From Isoetes taiwanensis (lineage: Eukaryota > Streptophyta > Lycopodiopsida > Isoetales > Isoetaceae): a stretch of DNA of 64,000 nucleotides. The notes beneath the pieces are model-generated. The model was not told the origin of the DNA and searched no databases. It saw only the letters and a list, made by a program, of their open reading frames with translations. The translations under genes were made by a program, and so were the position numbers. Of this stretch, positions 32,140-43,439 are shown piece by piece. The stretch covers positions 29,109,305 to 29,173,304 of the forward strand of contig JAJEKV010000004.1 in assembly GCA_021234155.1 (NCBI GenBank). Direction: 5' to 3'. Position 1 is the stretch's first letter. The number at the start of each line of letters is the position of its first letter.

Positions 32140-32451
32140 TTAGAGCCAAAGAGCTCCGACTTCTTTTAACTGTGGTACCAAAGATCCACTGATATGCGAA
32201 GCCATGACTTGATCCAAGCCTCCGATGAGTTTTCCTCCGATAAAAACAGTTGGAACTACTTGGGTCTGGCCCATTAATCGGGCAAGTGCTTCTTCCATTT
32301 CCGATCCGTCAGACTCTTCATCCAGCTCGTAAACTGTCGGATTTACGCCCAGGCTGCAGAATAGGCGCTTCACGACATGGCACATGCAGCAGGTGCTGAA
32401 ACTAAACACCACCACAGCGTTTTCTGATGCCAACATTTGCACCCTTTCCAT
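32140..32451 (-). CDS. CC-type (ROXY-class) glutaredoxin
   Basis: 103 residues, intronless, from a genuine ATG (32449-32451). The active site CCMC is at residues 21-24 (FSFSTCCMCHVV), the hallmark of the land-plant CC-type class. It is followed by GVNPTVYELDEE, the cis-Pro segment QVVPTVFIGGKLIGG, and the C-terminal ALWL motif that in ROXY proteins mediates interaction with TGA bZIP factors and TOPLESS-type corepressors. The length equals the family norm and there are no lesions. Such proteins act in nucleus and cytosol as thiol regulators of TGA factors in development and nitrate or stress responses. A TATA-like TTTAAATA lies about 85 bases upstream on the minus strand. This is the one gene in the window that looks fully intact. 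Confidence 0.93.
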   Translation of the reverse strand: MERVQMLASENAVVVFSFSTCCMCHVVKRLFCSLGVNPTVYELDEESDGSEMEEALARLMGQTQVVPTVFIGGKLIGGLDQVMASHISGSLVPQLKEVGALWL

Positions 32452-33412
32452 CAGCTATAATCAGTGGAAGAAGCGATCAAAAAGGTGGGGTTTTGGCCGA
32501 TTGGGTGGTCGGTTTTGGCAGCAGGGCAAACCATATTTAAAACAGAAGCTATTAAATTAAAAGGGCGGCACAGGATCTGTTCTATTAGAAAGGATTGACA
32601 AGGAGAGGTGCAGCCAAATGAACAGGCCCAATCTGGTTGGTTTGTTTCATCAAGACTAGGAATTTCAAAGCTTTTTGGGCAGATTTGCAAATCAAGACTA
32701 GGGAGATTTGCAAAGCTTTTTGGGTTGAAGAAGGCTTTGCCATGGACGTGGGAGCAGATCGGATTGGAGGGAATGATGGGAGGATGGTTCAAGAAGCACA
32801 GCCTGACCTGAACCAAAATGAAGGTGCTTGCCTCATCCCCATTTTATTTTGTTATGATGGATGGATTTGATGGGAATTTCCCACTTGAGAATGTTGGTTC
32901 TGCAAACACTATAAACAGGGATTTTGTGATAAACCTTCCAAAACCTCTTGTGATTTGATTTTGTGAGACAGCTTGCAAAATTTCCAAGATTTGTTATACA
33001 GAGCAATTCTTGTTATTTGAGAAACCTTTCCAAAGTTGTAATACAAAGGAATTATCCATTCTTATAATTTTTGTGATAAGTTATATTGGGCTACACTGTT
33101 TTTCTCAATACCTAATGAATAGTGTTTATTCTCAATCCGAAAGGAGTAGTGCTTTCATTCTCAATTCGAAATGAATAGTGCTTTCCACAAGTTCCAATAA
33201 TTATAAATGAATATTGTTTTCTTTGATTTTGTTCCAATGGTATGGTCTTTCTTTCTCTTTTTGTATTTTTGTCGAAACAAAGATCTAAAAACTGAACTCA
33301 TTAATGCAAATTGATGCTTCAGGATTTCCTATTCTCATTATATGTTTTATTAAGTTCTAAAATCATAACATTTTACAATATTAATGCTTCTTCTTTTTAT
33401 GTCTTACCTCAG
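32452..33412. other. Glutaredoxin upstream region and spacer
   Basis: No further gene is recognised. A plus-strand ATG frame at 32741-32820 (MDVGADRIGGNDGRMV...) ends at a possible donor (GAAG/GTGCTT) and might be a leader exon of the disrupted gene that resumes at 33413; this is weak. Confidence 0.3.
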
Positions 33413-33445
33413 GTATGGATAGGGCGGACGTGCCTCGAGAGGCCG

Positions 33446-35049
33446 TGTGACGTCCCCTACTCATATACGGTGCGCTCACCGTATACAAACAGGAGTTCAT
33501 CCCCCATACCAGCTCCATGCTAATATAGGGCCCTCCACGTATCACTGCAACCTTGAAGAGTTCCAGTGGGAAGAATGAAGGGGTCCTTTACCCTGTCTCC
33601 CTCAGGGCCTACCTAGCTGCGGAAGCGTGAACATACATGTCAGTAGTACATACATCAACATCATATGACCATCACGAAGGATGGTCCTCCACATATCTGC
33701 ATAGACAAAGATCAGCACATCACATAGGGAATCCTACCCAAGGCTCGAGACTCAAAGGGATGACCGGCGGCTTGGGTCTCAGAGTTCATTGCGCATGTAA
33801 TTACATGGCAATGGATTTGGGCATAAGAACATGGCATAGGGTTGTCCACTCCATCCGCCCCTCCGTGCACACTTTGCGTAGTAGGTGAAAAGTGTCGGGA
33901 CTGGCAGTAGCCAGCCGGATGCATAGCCAAAAGGGCTACTCCCAGGGTCATCATCCCGGTTCCGATGGGGCGGTAGGGATCACTCCCTCCGAGATCTACA
34001 TGTTGACTCAAGGTGACTAGAGGGCCACCGCCCGTATTCGGTGAACCCATTGGAAAGTCATGAACACCACTTCACGTGTGTCGAGCCCATGCCTTACCCA
34101 CACTCGGTGGTAAGCCATTAGACCTAGTCACAATGATCCCGGTAGGCCTTACACACCGGAGGGATCGTTCAAGAGTCGAACACACTAACCTCCTTCTTAG
34201 CCGGCCGGCCCCTTCACCCACAACAGGTGTGGTTCTTGTACCTGAGGCGAATCTATGGTGTGCTAGAGAGGCTAATCTAGGAGCATCTACTACCAAGCTT
34301 GAAGTCTCTACCCCCTTCCCAATACAAAGGAGTTCACAGAGATACATCATCCATATACATCACGGAAGAACTAAAGAACATAGATCTAATCTATATCATA
34401 GAGTTAGGTTCTTTAGTTAGAGTCTGTATCTACTCATCTAGAGATCTAGATAGCTGCTAAAGGCGATTTAATAGGCTAAACCCATCGATACAATGACTGG
34501 AAAATGGTTTAGACCATTAAATCGACTACATACCCGATCCATGAGTTGCTCCCTCGACCGAAGTTCGACCATCCTCTTTTTGCTTTCGAATCAAGGGAAA
34601 CTAATGATGCCATTCTCTCGGGCCTGAGTGCGGGAGGCGGTTTTGACTCCTAGAGCAGACCAAAGCAGAGCTCTAAAACCCTAGGAACGAAAATGGGCAA
34701 GTTAGGGTTCTTCTACTTAAATAGGCAAGGGTTGGGGCTTAGGGTTTCCAATTATCCCTTTAGGCATGTGGGATAATTGGAAATGGGCCCACTTGCCTTT
34801 AATGGCTAGGTGGCCAAATGTGCCTACATGGAAATGTGTGCACCTAAATGTGCCCACATGGAAATGTGTGCACCTTAATAAATGTGCATGTGCACATTAA
34901 TAAGAAATGCACATACCTAGCAAGTTGCCCCCTAGGGCTACTCACCTGGCTACACGTCGGCGTACACGTCGGTTGAGATTGGCGGTACGCTGGCGTGAGA
35001 CAAGATAAAGATACGCCCCGGGACCGTGATAATCTGGCCGAACGCCACA
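33446..35049 (-). repeat. 3' LTR (minus orientation) of the 12.4-kb element
   Basis: 1604 bases, from TGTGACGTCCCC (33446) to GAACGCCACA (35049). It preserves the uninterrupted site CTAGGAGCATCTACTACC near 34275, where the other LTR holds a MITE. Confidence 0.88.
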
Positions 35050-35062
35050 TTCTCCCCACCTT
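35050..35062 (-). other. Polypurine tract
   Basis: On the minus strand AAGGTGGGGAGAA immediately precedes the LTR start (TGTGGCGTTC), the normal position of the plus-strand primer in LTR elements. It sets the element's orientation. Confidence 0.75.
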
Positions 35063-38000
35063 GAAATGATCTTTGTCAAAGCATCGTGGGTCTCCCCACC
35101 TTGGAATCTTCCTAACCTGCAATCAACCTGATGCATACGATATACTACTATTATACTTACACATTTATTAAGATTACCTTAAGGTAATATTTTTAAATTA
35201 TTATTACGCCATTACATTATCAAATAACTTGTCAATTCAGAACTTCTATTAAACAGGGTACTTATTAGTCCTCGTTATTATAACATTTAGTTTATCACAA
35301 TTTAACACTTTCATATACAATTATTATTTAAGGTACTCTTCATTCCTTGCAACACATTCCAACAAAATTTGTGTTGCAGTCCTCGCACCTTAAAATCCTG
35401 CATTAATTTTACAATATCTATAATTACATACTTACTATCTTAATTATTAGAATTACTCTAAGGTAATGTTTAAGACATTACTGTACTATTTCATTACCCA
35501 ATTAACTTATCACTTCATAACTTAATCTCATAAGGTAATTATTAACCTTACTTAACACAACATTTAAGTTTATCAAAGTTTATCAATTTCATACAAAATT
35601 TACACTTCTAAGGTACTCTTCATCCCTTGCAACACATTATGACCAAATTTGTGTTGCAAGTTTTCGTAGCTCGACCTCCTTGCCCTCCGGAGCGCTCTAT
35701 TGGCCTGCAGGTCGACCTACGTTATTACTATTTTAATTATTAATAAAATTTTGGTTATATGGTGACCACCCCACCTATCTACATGGATGCATGGCTAATC
35801 TCCCGGCGTAGGAAGAGGGTGAATCTTCCATTATGGCCGTGGAGACAGCCTATATGCCTATATGCCGCTCATGCCTACACCTCTAGTTGCCCAGCGTGGA
35901 GGATATCCTTCCCGCGTGGGGGCGTGAAGGATAGCTTCCTCCTATCAAAGCATATATGGGGCTAAAGGTGTCTTTCCTATCAATGCATTCCTGAATGACC
36001 TCCTTTCTCTCGAGGTCGTCTACTTCCGTGGGACAGAAGTAGACTTTCTAATCTACCTTCCACTCGTCCAAGCGGAAACGCGGTCATGCCTACATTGACA
36101 TTACACCACGCCCTAGAGATCACTGTAGTGGTCTCATCATCGGTAACAACGCATGCAACCCCTACCTAGCATAGGTTGCATGCGTAGATTAATCTTAACT
36201 ATACAAGCATTTAATCTACACACAAAACGACATGCCTGAGCCGATTTTTGCTGGCTCCTTTAATGCATGTGATTAACATAATTACCCTACGGTAATATTT
36301 ATGAATTAACATTATCATAGTATCGGATACATTACTTCCGATAGTACAATTATATTTACTCTAAGCTTTGCAATATTTAACGACTTTTAGATCGCGATTA
36401 TTTGAACAATAACCCTGATTTAGACCTATTGTTACATAGACAAGGTTTTAATTATCATACACAAGAATTAGATGTGCTTATTCTCTTCCTTGGGTTCTGC
36501 ATTACCCTTGGAAGTATATCCATCTGAATTCTATTTTCTATCTATATTTATAAGGACCCCAAGGTCATATGGCTATCCTTGGAAGGAATTGCATCCTTGC
36601 GAAGGATTAATTAACATGCTACCTCACATTATCGTTGTTATTTAACTTATTTCCGTATGATACATATACGTACAGTAATTCCATGCAATTATTAGGATCT
36701 ATATTTAACTTATTTATAAGACACATTAAAGCTTATAATGCATGCGTACGCCTTACCTAGGCTAGAATGCATCCACCCATTGAGCCGGCGTCGAGTAATT
36801 TGGAGATGACTTGGTCGTTGCATTGCTCCCATAGTTTTTGCTCCACTTCATTGGTGTAGATAGCTACTGCGTCAGTCTCGCACGTTGAAGACCTCCTGAG
36901 CTATCTATCTATCTATCTTGCGCTCTATTCGCTTCGGCCATTGCCGGAGTGAACTCTATTCTACGGGTCAATCAATTCGATGCAAGTACGTTCAATCATA
37001 AGATTGAGCCCTCCCACTTCCTTCAAAAAGAAAATGGTCCTGCACCCCTTCAATGACGTTGTACACATCATATCTATTCTCTCCCCTTAAGAGGTTATAT
37101 GTTTCTTACTTAGCACATTAATTTACTAGCCTTAGCTAACATATATAACCATCTAAGATGGATACACATATTATGTTATTATTTATTTCAATATAGCTAT
37201 GGGTTACCTACTTAGTTAGAACGATTCTAAACCACAAGGCTTTGTCATCATGACAATTCCTTTTGTCTCAAAAGACTATTTGATTACTATAATTCTTATT
37301 TTAGATGTACCTTACATGTATTATTCTTTTATATTCTAGAGATTCCCCCTTTCTTAGTTATTTAGCTCTTGGAATATTCCTACCAATCGAATTGATGTCA
37401 TCGTAACAAGTTGGCCGGACTTGTTAGATTACTTCTTTTCTTTCGGTTGGATTATTCTTTGGAGGTACTAGATTTATACATGGTTAACAATTATCCTAGT
37501 AATGATTCCTTCTTAGCGAGGAGATCAATCTCACCAAGTGGTTTCAATACGTTGGATGTCTGTTAACAATCGTGTATAATTATAGTTACTCCTATGCATT
37601 TCCTTCCCAATCCTTGACGCTTAGCTCAATATTGGGGCAATCCTTTTAGCCAGAATATCTGGAAATGCCTTCTAATCCCAATATGGATGTTACCGTCCAT
37701 ACATTAACCTACTAGGCCCCATGGCCTTAGATCCTTGAGCTTGCTATAAGCTCATCCACTCGTTGCCTGCTTGAAGTAGCAAGGTAACGTTCTTCCGAGT
37801 CGCTCGATACTTCACTCTTCTTGACGGTGGCTCCTCTTTGATGTAGAGGTTGACTTTGTTCGTTAGAAGCCTCGCATTGCTGGTGGCTTGATGGTGTAGT
37901 TGATCACTTGAAATCTTCCATGCCGCTTTTCAAAAGCCTGAAGGTGGCATCCTTGAAAAAGATCTTTCATCTTGAACTCTTTATCTTGGCAGCTAAAGGA

Positions 38001-41000
38001 CGACTCTGTATCGATATTGTTTCTTCGACTCCATCGATGTCTCATACGTCGAGTCCTCTTGTCGTTATCGTGTTGCCCGAAGAGTGTTGAGGATGTTGAT
38101 TGCTTCACGCCTGCAATTTGCATGACATCTCTTCCTTTGATCTGTTACGCTATGGATAGGAAGGAATAACAAGGGAACTATACATGCAAAACATATAGCT
38201 TACATAATTACAATTACTACTAGAGCTATTAGGTCTCCCTTGTGCCTCCCTTCAAGTTGCACACCTACTCCTTGGCAATGTCATCAGTGTTCCTCGATTG
38301 CAATGGTGTTGATGATCTATATCCTTCTATTTGTACGTCAGCTCATACTCCGGGGTAACTTGTTGATATGCTTGGGCCCTCCGATGTTTGTCGGCTATGG
38401 CACAACACGCTTTGCATCACATTCCAACTAAAGGTGTGCTTGTCGTTGATGCTTCGACATTTCAGTCTGCTTCCTGATCCTGTTCTCGGGCGGTAATTGT
38501 TCTTCCTTCATGATACTTGGAGCTATTTGGAGGCGTCTCTTGAGGCTGTGCGCGATTCCTTTGGCTATACTCCTCTGGAGTTGTTCTCTTCTGCAGTTGT
38601 TCTTTGAATCGTCCATCCTTGGGTTCACCAAGTTGCATGCAAGTCCGTGTGCAAGTCATCGGCTCGCCTCGCCTAGTTGCTTCTCCATCGAGCTTCCAAA
38701 CTTCCTTGTTTGATCCCCTCGATCACATGGCTTGGACGTTATCACATTCCACAGCGCTATGCTGTCTTCTTGTCTTGAGGTACCTTCCGGTGGCTTTGAT
38801 TGTGCTCGTCAGTTTTGATCCTCCTGTTGCCTCTAGGGAGCTCGTGGAAGAAGTCGGTTGCTAGCACTTCTCCAGCTTTCAGTTCCTGACTTTTGTCTCT
38901 CTATGCATGTCGGCCTCTCTGGCAAGTAAGGCTTCATGGCTCTTCTCCCTGCTGGCGATGTTGTCGGGATGATGGATCCTTATCTCTGCGCAGCTTGACC
39001 CTTGCGTTGAAGAAGTATCTGCCTTAGATATACTCTTGTCGTTGAATAGCCTGGCTATTATCTTGAACTCTCTTTTCGCCGAAGGTGCTTTAGTTGCTAT
39101 CCTTGTCGTTAAGGCGTCGAATGCTTCTACCTTGGGCATTTGACGTGCCACATGTCAGAGATATGGTCGGCTTCTTCTCTTCTAATTACTGGTAGGAGTA
39201 CCTGACGAAGCCATCACCTAGTTGTTGGGGGCATATCTCCTCGTCGCGGTGCCTTTCGTAAGTGCATCTCCATCTAATCCACGTGTCATAGCGCATTCCC
39301 CTATATTACCACAAGGTGGAATTATGGTCGTCGAGATGTTGTCTTCTTAGTTGGCTCGTTGATGTCGGGGCGTTCCTCCTTCTATTGTTGAGGCCACTCG
39401 TGTCATAAGTTCGTCAAGTGTTGCTGCTGCCACAAGATGTAGTGTTGCGTCCTGACGATGTCCTGGTGCAGCGCTGATGATCTTGACATGACCGGTATTA
39501 TCTCTTATTCTGACATTGGGTGGACGAGTTGTCTTCTGTGCCTTAGGAAGTGTTTGGAGTCGGAAGGTTTGCTTGGCCTCCGGTCGTTTCTCCCTCAGAT
39601 TACTTGCTCTTCCATTTTGATCTTGGGCTATAGTTGTGCTTCTATGCTTCCTCTTTTGGTAGTCGGCGGAAGGAGCTTCCTGATCTAAGCGCTAAATCCG
39701 TGAAACATGACTCTAAACTCATGTTTCTCCACCAGATCTGTGGAGCACCCGAGATATACAATAGACATATACGCATTTACATTGGGATTTTAATTCATCG
39801 ACTTTTTCAAAACAACTACGAAGATCTACTTAATTGTTTATACTCCTTTAGGGTTTCCCCTCCTCCTATCGCATTTGACCCTTTGGTTTTGCTGCATCTT
39901 CTTTGTTCTGGTTGACTCCAGGGTTCCTTTGAGATGCTGCTACTATTGTTGAGCTTCATGTCTGATCCGAGCTCGTCACGCCAATTGCGAAGAGTGTTCG
40001 TCGATGTGATCCCTTGAGAAAGGTGCTCCTCCTTAATGTGTATATTCGTCGTGAGGAATGCGGTGATCGCTCAACGTCCCTACATGCGGTGTGTCGTTGC
40101 AAGGTTGCCGATGTGCGGTGCCTTTGATCGCTTAAGTAGGATCACCTAGCTATTGCAGTTGGGCATTCTTGGATGTCTTCGAAGCTCTGAGATCATGGTC
40201 GGTAGGCAGGCATTGGCATTCCTCCGCAGGTTGAATTTCTGAGTGCGACTCCTGTTGCTTGGGCTTTGCTTCATTCCGAGGTGCCTCTCCTGTGCCTGGA
40301 AGTGTGGTCATCTCCATTGCCCTTACCATGGCTCCTTCTGGTCGCCTTTGCGTGATTTGTATCTGCTGGCTAGGTCGTCTCCTCCGTCCTTTGGGTCCTA
40401 TCCATTCGAGTCTCGCACTCCTTGGCTGACGTATTAAAGCCGATCTTCCTTTGGTTTCTAGGTGTTCCTGGGTCCCGAATTCTTTGTTCGCACAGAATAT
40501 TCTCCTCCTTGATCTTGCCCCTAATGCTGATATAGGCCTTCAAGTTGGAGATGTTCCACGATATCGTCTCCCCTCCCTCGTGGTCTCCTGGCTGGTGCAA
40601 GGGAGCTAGAAGCTCATCTTGGTCAGCCTTTACTAGGTGCTTTGTGGTTGCCTAGCTTGGTTCGCCTTTTCGTTGGCGTTGCATGACATTCGCTTGAGCT
40701 GCTGGGCTGCAATGTCGTGGTTGTCTTCCCTCCAGTTTTTATACGCTCCTGTGTTGCCATGACTTCTCCCCTCGACGGAAGATTATGCCTTCTGACCCTA
40801 GCTCGTGATGCTAACGCGGCATCGATGTCTAAGCGTGTTCACTTTGTTTTTCTTTTGCCTTGCATTCTTCCATTTGAAACTCGTGGGCGTCGAGTTGGTG
40901 AAGGCGTCGAGATCCTCTTCCTGATGTGACCTCGTCGTGGTAGCCGGGAGGTTGACACCTAGAAAATTCTTGATGCCGTTGGTTACCAATTATTCTTCCC

Positions 41001-41933
41001 ATTTGATGAAGATTGACGATAGGCCGGTGGTGTCCCGTTCTACTCGTTTGTCGATTGAGGTGTTTGTCGTTGTGCTTCCCTCTCTTGGGTCTGCCTTTTC
41101 GGTCTCCTCTCCTTATCTGCATACGTGTTTGGGGCCTTGATGTCTTCAAGGAGTTGCGCCTCTAGCTCTTACGTGGCTCGGCCCGCCCTTCAGAAAAGTA
41201 ACGCTCATATATCCTAGAGTCTAAGGGTCTACTTGAAGGGCTCTCCTACAACATTCTGGGCTCTATAAGCAAGCAAGGTGGCTCGAGCAGCATTACTGGA
41301 GACATATCTATAATCTACAAGTCTATGGATATTAGGACGTGTGGTATGGCATGAAATGAGGGTTGTTTTGCAAGACCTCCATGATGTTTGAGGCATACCC
41401 TAAGGTCCTAACAAAGTTGGTTTGGGGGAGTCCAATCTCTACACATGGAGCGGCTTGGGCAGCTCTAGACTCTAGCTCCTTTCTAGGTACCCTGGCAATA
41501 GGGAATGTTAATGTGGCGGCTATATAAGTCAAACTCTATTAGAAGGACACAGAATTAGGTCAAGGTTTATGCCTTCGGCATGAGCAGAGGTGATGTACCG
41601 ACAGTTGGACTTGGGTTGCTATGTTGAGGTCTAGATGACTATAACAAAGGGGTGTTCTTGGGCACTTCTATCTAGGAGTAAGGTATCAGCTTCGAGCCGA
41701 GAGCAATACTTGCGAGCTACTAATGGGGTAGGCTTCTATCTACAAACAAACTACAGTTTGGAAAAACAATTCAAAGGTTTGGGCAATTTTGGTCAATTTA
41801 AGCTAGGGTTTGACATTTCTAGCCTAATTTGAGGTCATAAATGGATTCTAGGCTGTCTAATGGTCCTATTGCAACAATTTTCAGACGATTTGGAGCTCTG
41901 TAGCTCAAGTTATGGAGGTTCAAAGTTTGGAGG
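35063..41933 (-). other. Interior of the 12.4-kb element without recognisable coding sequence
   Basis: Scanned on both strands; minus-strand frames such as 38123-37863 (SFSCQDKEFKMKDLFQGCHL) and 41149-40829 (basic, RRGDRKGRPKRGK) have protein-like stretches but no retroviral motif (no DSGA, YxDD or HHCC). They may be relics of a pol or of captured sequence. The 36.9-kb region contains a (tatc)n microsatellite. Confidence 0.5.
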
Positions 41934-42429
41934 TCTCACAGGTTGCGCCTCGCTTCAAAACTAACTTTTTGTTTTGCGACCAGGCGCGAGCTGTGAGACA
42001 TCAGTCTCATTTCGATCAAAGGTGTCTAATTTGGGTAAACTAATGGTGTAAGGGTGATGGGCTCATCAAATTAGGCAGAATCGACCCCTTATTGGGTCAA
42101 TTTGGAGCTGTTTTGGTCAAGTTTGGGCGAGGTCTCACAGCTTGCGCCTCGCTTCAAAACTAACTTTTTGTTTTGCGACCAGGCGCGAGCTGTGAGACAT
42201 CACACTTTTTGGTCTGAGAGTATCCTATTTTACTAAAATAAAAACTACTACTTGCTAACTCGTCCTAATTAAGCAAGATTTGACACATAAACTACTCAAA
42301 ATTATCATGTATTAACAAAATTATTGATTATTTACAACATATCTACTGGGGATCTCCCTTAATTAAACTAGCTAATTACATGCCTTCCCTCATGAGGGTT
42401 ACTCGCTTCGCATGAACAGCGCAGGCTGT

Positions 42430-42662
42430 TGAGTCTTCAAAATGTTGGACCAGCTTCTGCTCTGCTGCTTTTTGAGCCTTGGCCTCCCGCTCTCGTTCTG
42501 TCCTCTCCTCTTCTTGTTTCCTTCGGCCTCCTTGGCCTCTGGGCATTTTCGCCTTTGTCGAGAAAGTCGGCGGTCTGTTTAGTGCGCATCATGTCGTCGG
42601 AGTCACGGTGTCTATCGAGATCTTTGTCTCTATCTAGCTTAAGGGCCTTGGTTCTAAATCTA
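42430..42662 (-). other. Possible gag-like basic frame
   Basis: On the minus strand, DRDKDLDRHRDSDDMMRTKQ followed by TADFLDKGENAQRPRRPKET and a Gly/Ser-rich end is open for about 75 codons. Its position, just after the 5' leader, suits a gag remnant, but there is no defining motif. The plus-strand frame here is its shadow. Confidence 0.25.
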
Positions 42663-42737
42663 AGGCTTAGCCATTAATATTATCTAACATTATTAAAGCT
42701 TAAATCTAATTAAGAATTATAATTCAAACGCAAACGA

Positions 42738-42835
42738 TGCCCGCCCTCAGTGGTTGGCACGGGGGGGTTTGGGGGGGTTCAACCCTGTGGGTGGGAGGTT
42801 CAATTCTCGCTACCGCGGGAATTCTTTTAAGATGA
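42738..42835 (+). repeat. tRNA-derived (SINE-like) segment
   Basis: 'cctcagtggttggcac' resembles a tRNA A-box region and 'gaggttcaattctc' contains a B-box (GTTCAATTC), 60 bases apart, the layout of an RNA polymerase III internal promoter. G-runs between them are unusual. The arms do not fold into a full tRNA, so it is a relic or SINE head. Confidence 0.35.
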
Positions 42836-43439
42836 GGTTCAAAGAGATTGAAAAACTAGACTAATCTAGCTAGATCCTAGGCTAAGATTCGAATTACCAA
42901 GTTACTTAAGATTCGAATTACCAAGTTACTTTTTTAAATTTTATAACTTCTCAAGCTGTTTCCATCAATGTCTCACAGCTTGCGCCTCTCAAGCTGTTTC
43001 CATCAATGTCTCACAGCTTGCGCCTCGTCGCAAAACTAAAGTTTAGTTATTGAACCAGGCGCGAGCTGTGAGACCACCTTACCTGGCTCATTCTTTTTAG
43101 TTTTATTAAGTTCCAACCTTACCTGGCTCAAACTAAAGTTTAGTTATTGAACCAGGCGCGAGCTGTGAGACCACCTTACCTGGCTCATTCTTTTTAGTTT
43201 TATTAAGTTCCAACCTTACCTGGCTCATTCTTTTTAGTTTTATTAAGTTCCAATTCACCTAACTGTGCTAATATTAAATTCCAATCCACTTAACTGTTAC
43301 TAGCTTAGCATAAACTACAAAAATGAGAAAAAAATTTCCCACTTTTCGAGGTTCGAGGATCCTATCAAGTTAGTACTACTGGGAGCATGGCCAGTGCTTT
43401 GCTCTTGGTCTCCAAGAACATTGCTCGATATAATCGCTT

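Larger units (their letters stand above)
41934..43170. repeat. Family of 17-bp inverted-repeat hairpins in the element leader
   Basis: Left arm TCTCACAGCTTGCGCCT (41934 with one change, 42133, 42971, 43009) and right arm AGGCGCGAGCTGTGAGA (41982, 42181, 43057, 43154). Three arm pairs form hairpins with 31-nt loops containing 'aaaac...gttttg'-type sequence; others are unpaired extra arms from local tandem duplication. The block 43130-43250 also repeats 'acctggctcattctttttag' three times. It lies just inside the 5' LTR in the element's own orientation, i.e. in its untranslated leader. Confidence 0.85.

Noticed and set aside
35759-40929. Plus-strand ORFs inside the 12.4-kb element
   Set aside because: They are short, on the strand opposite the element's orientation, and have no family features.
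42429-42677. Plus-strand leucine/serine-rich ORF
   Set aside because: It is the shadow of a basic minus-strand frame; composition is that of a reverse complement of Arg/Lys codons.
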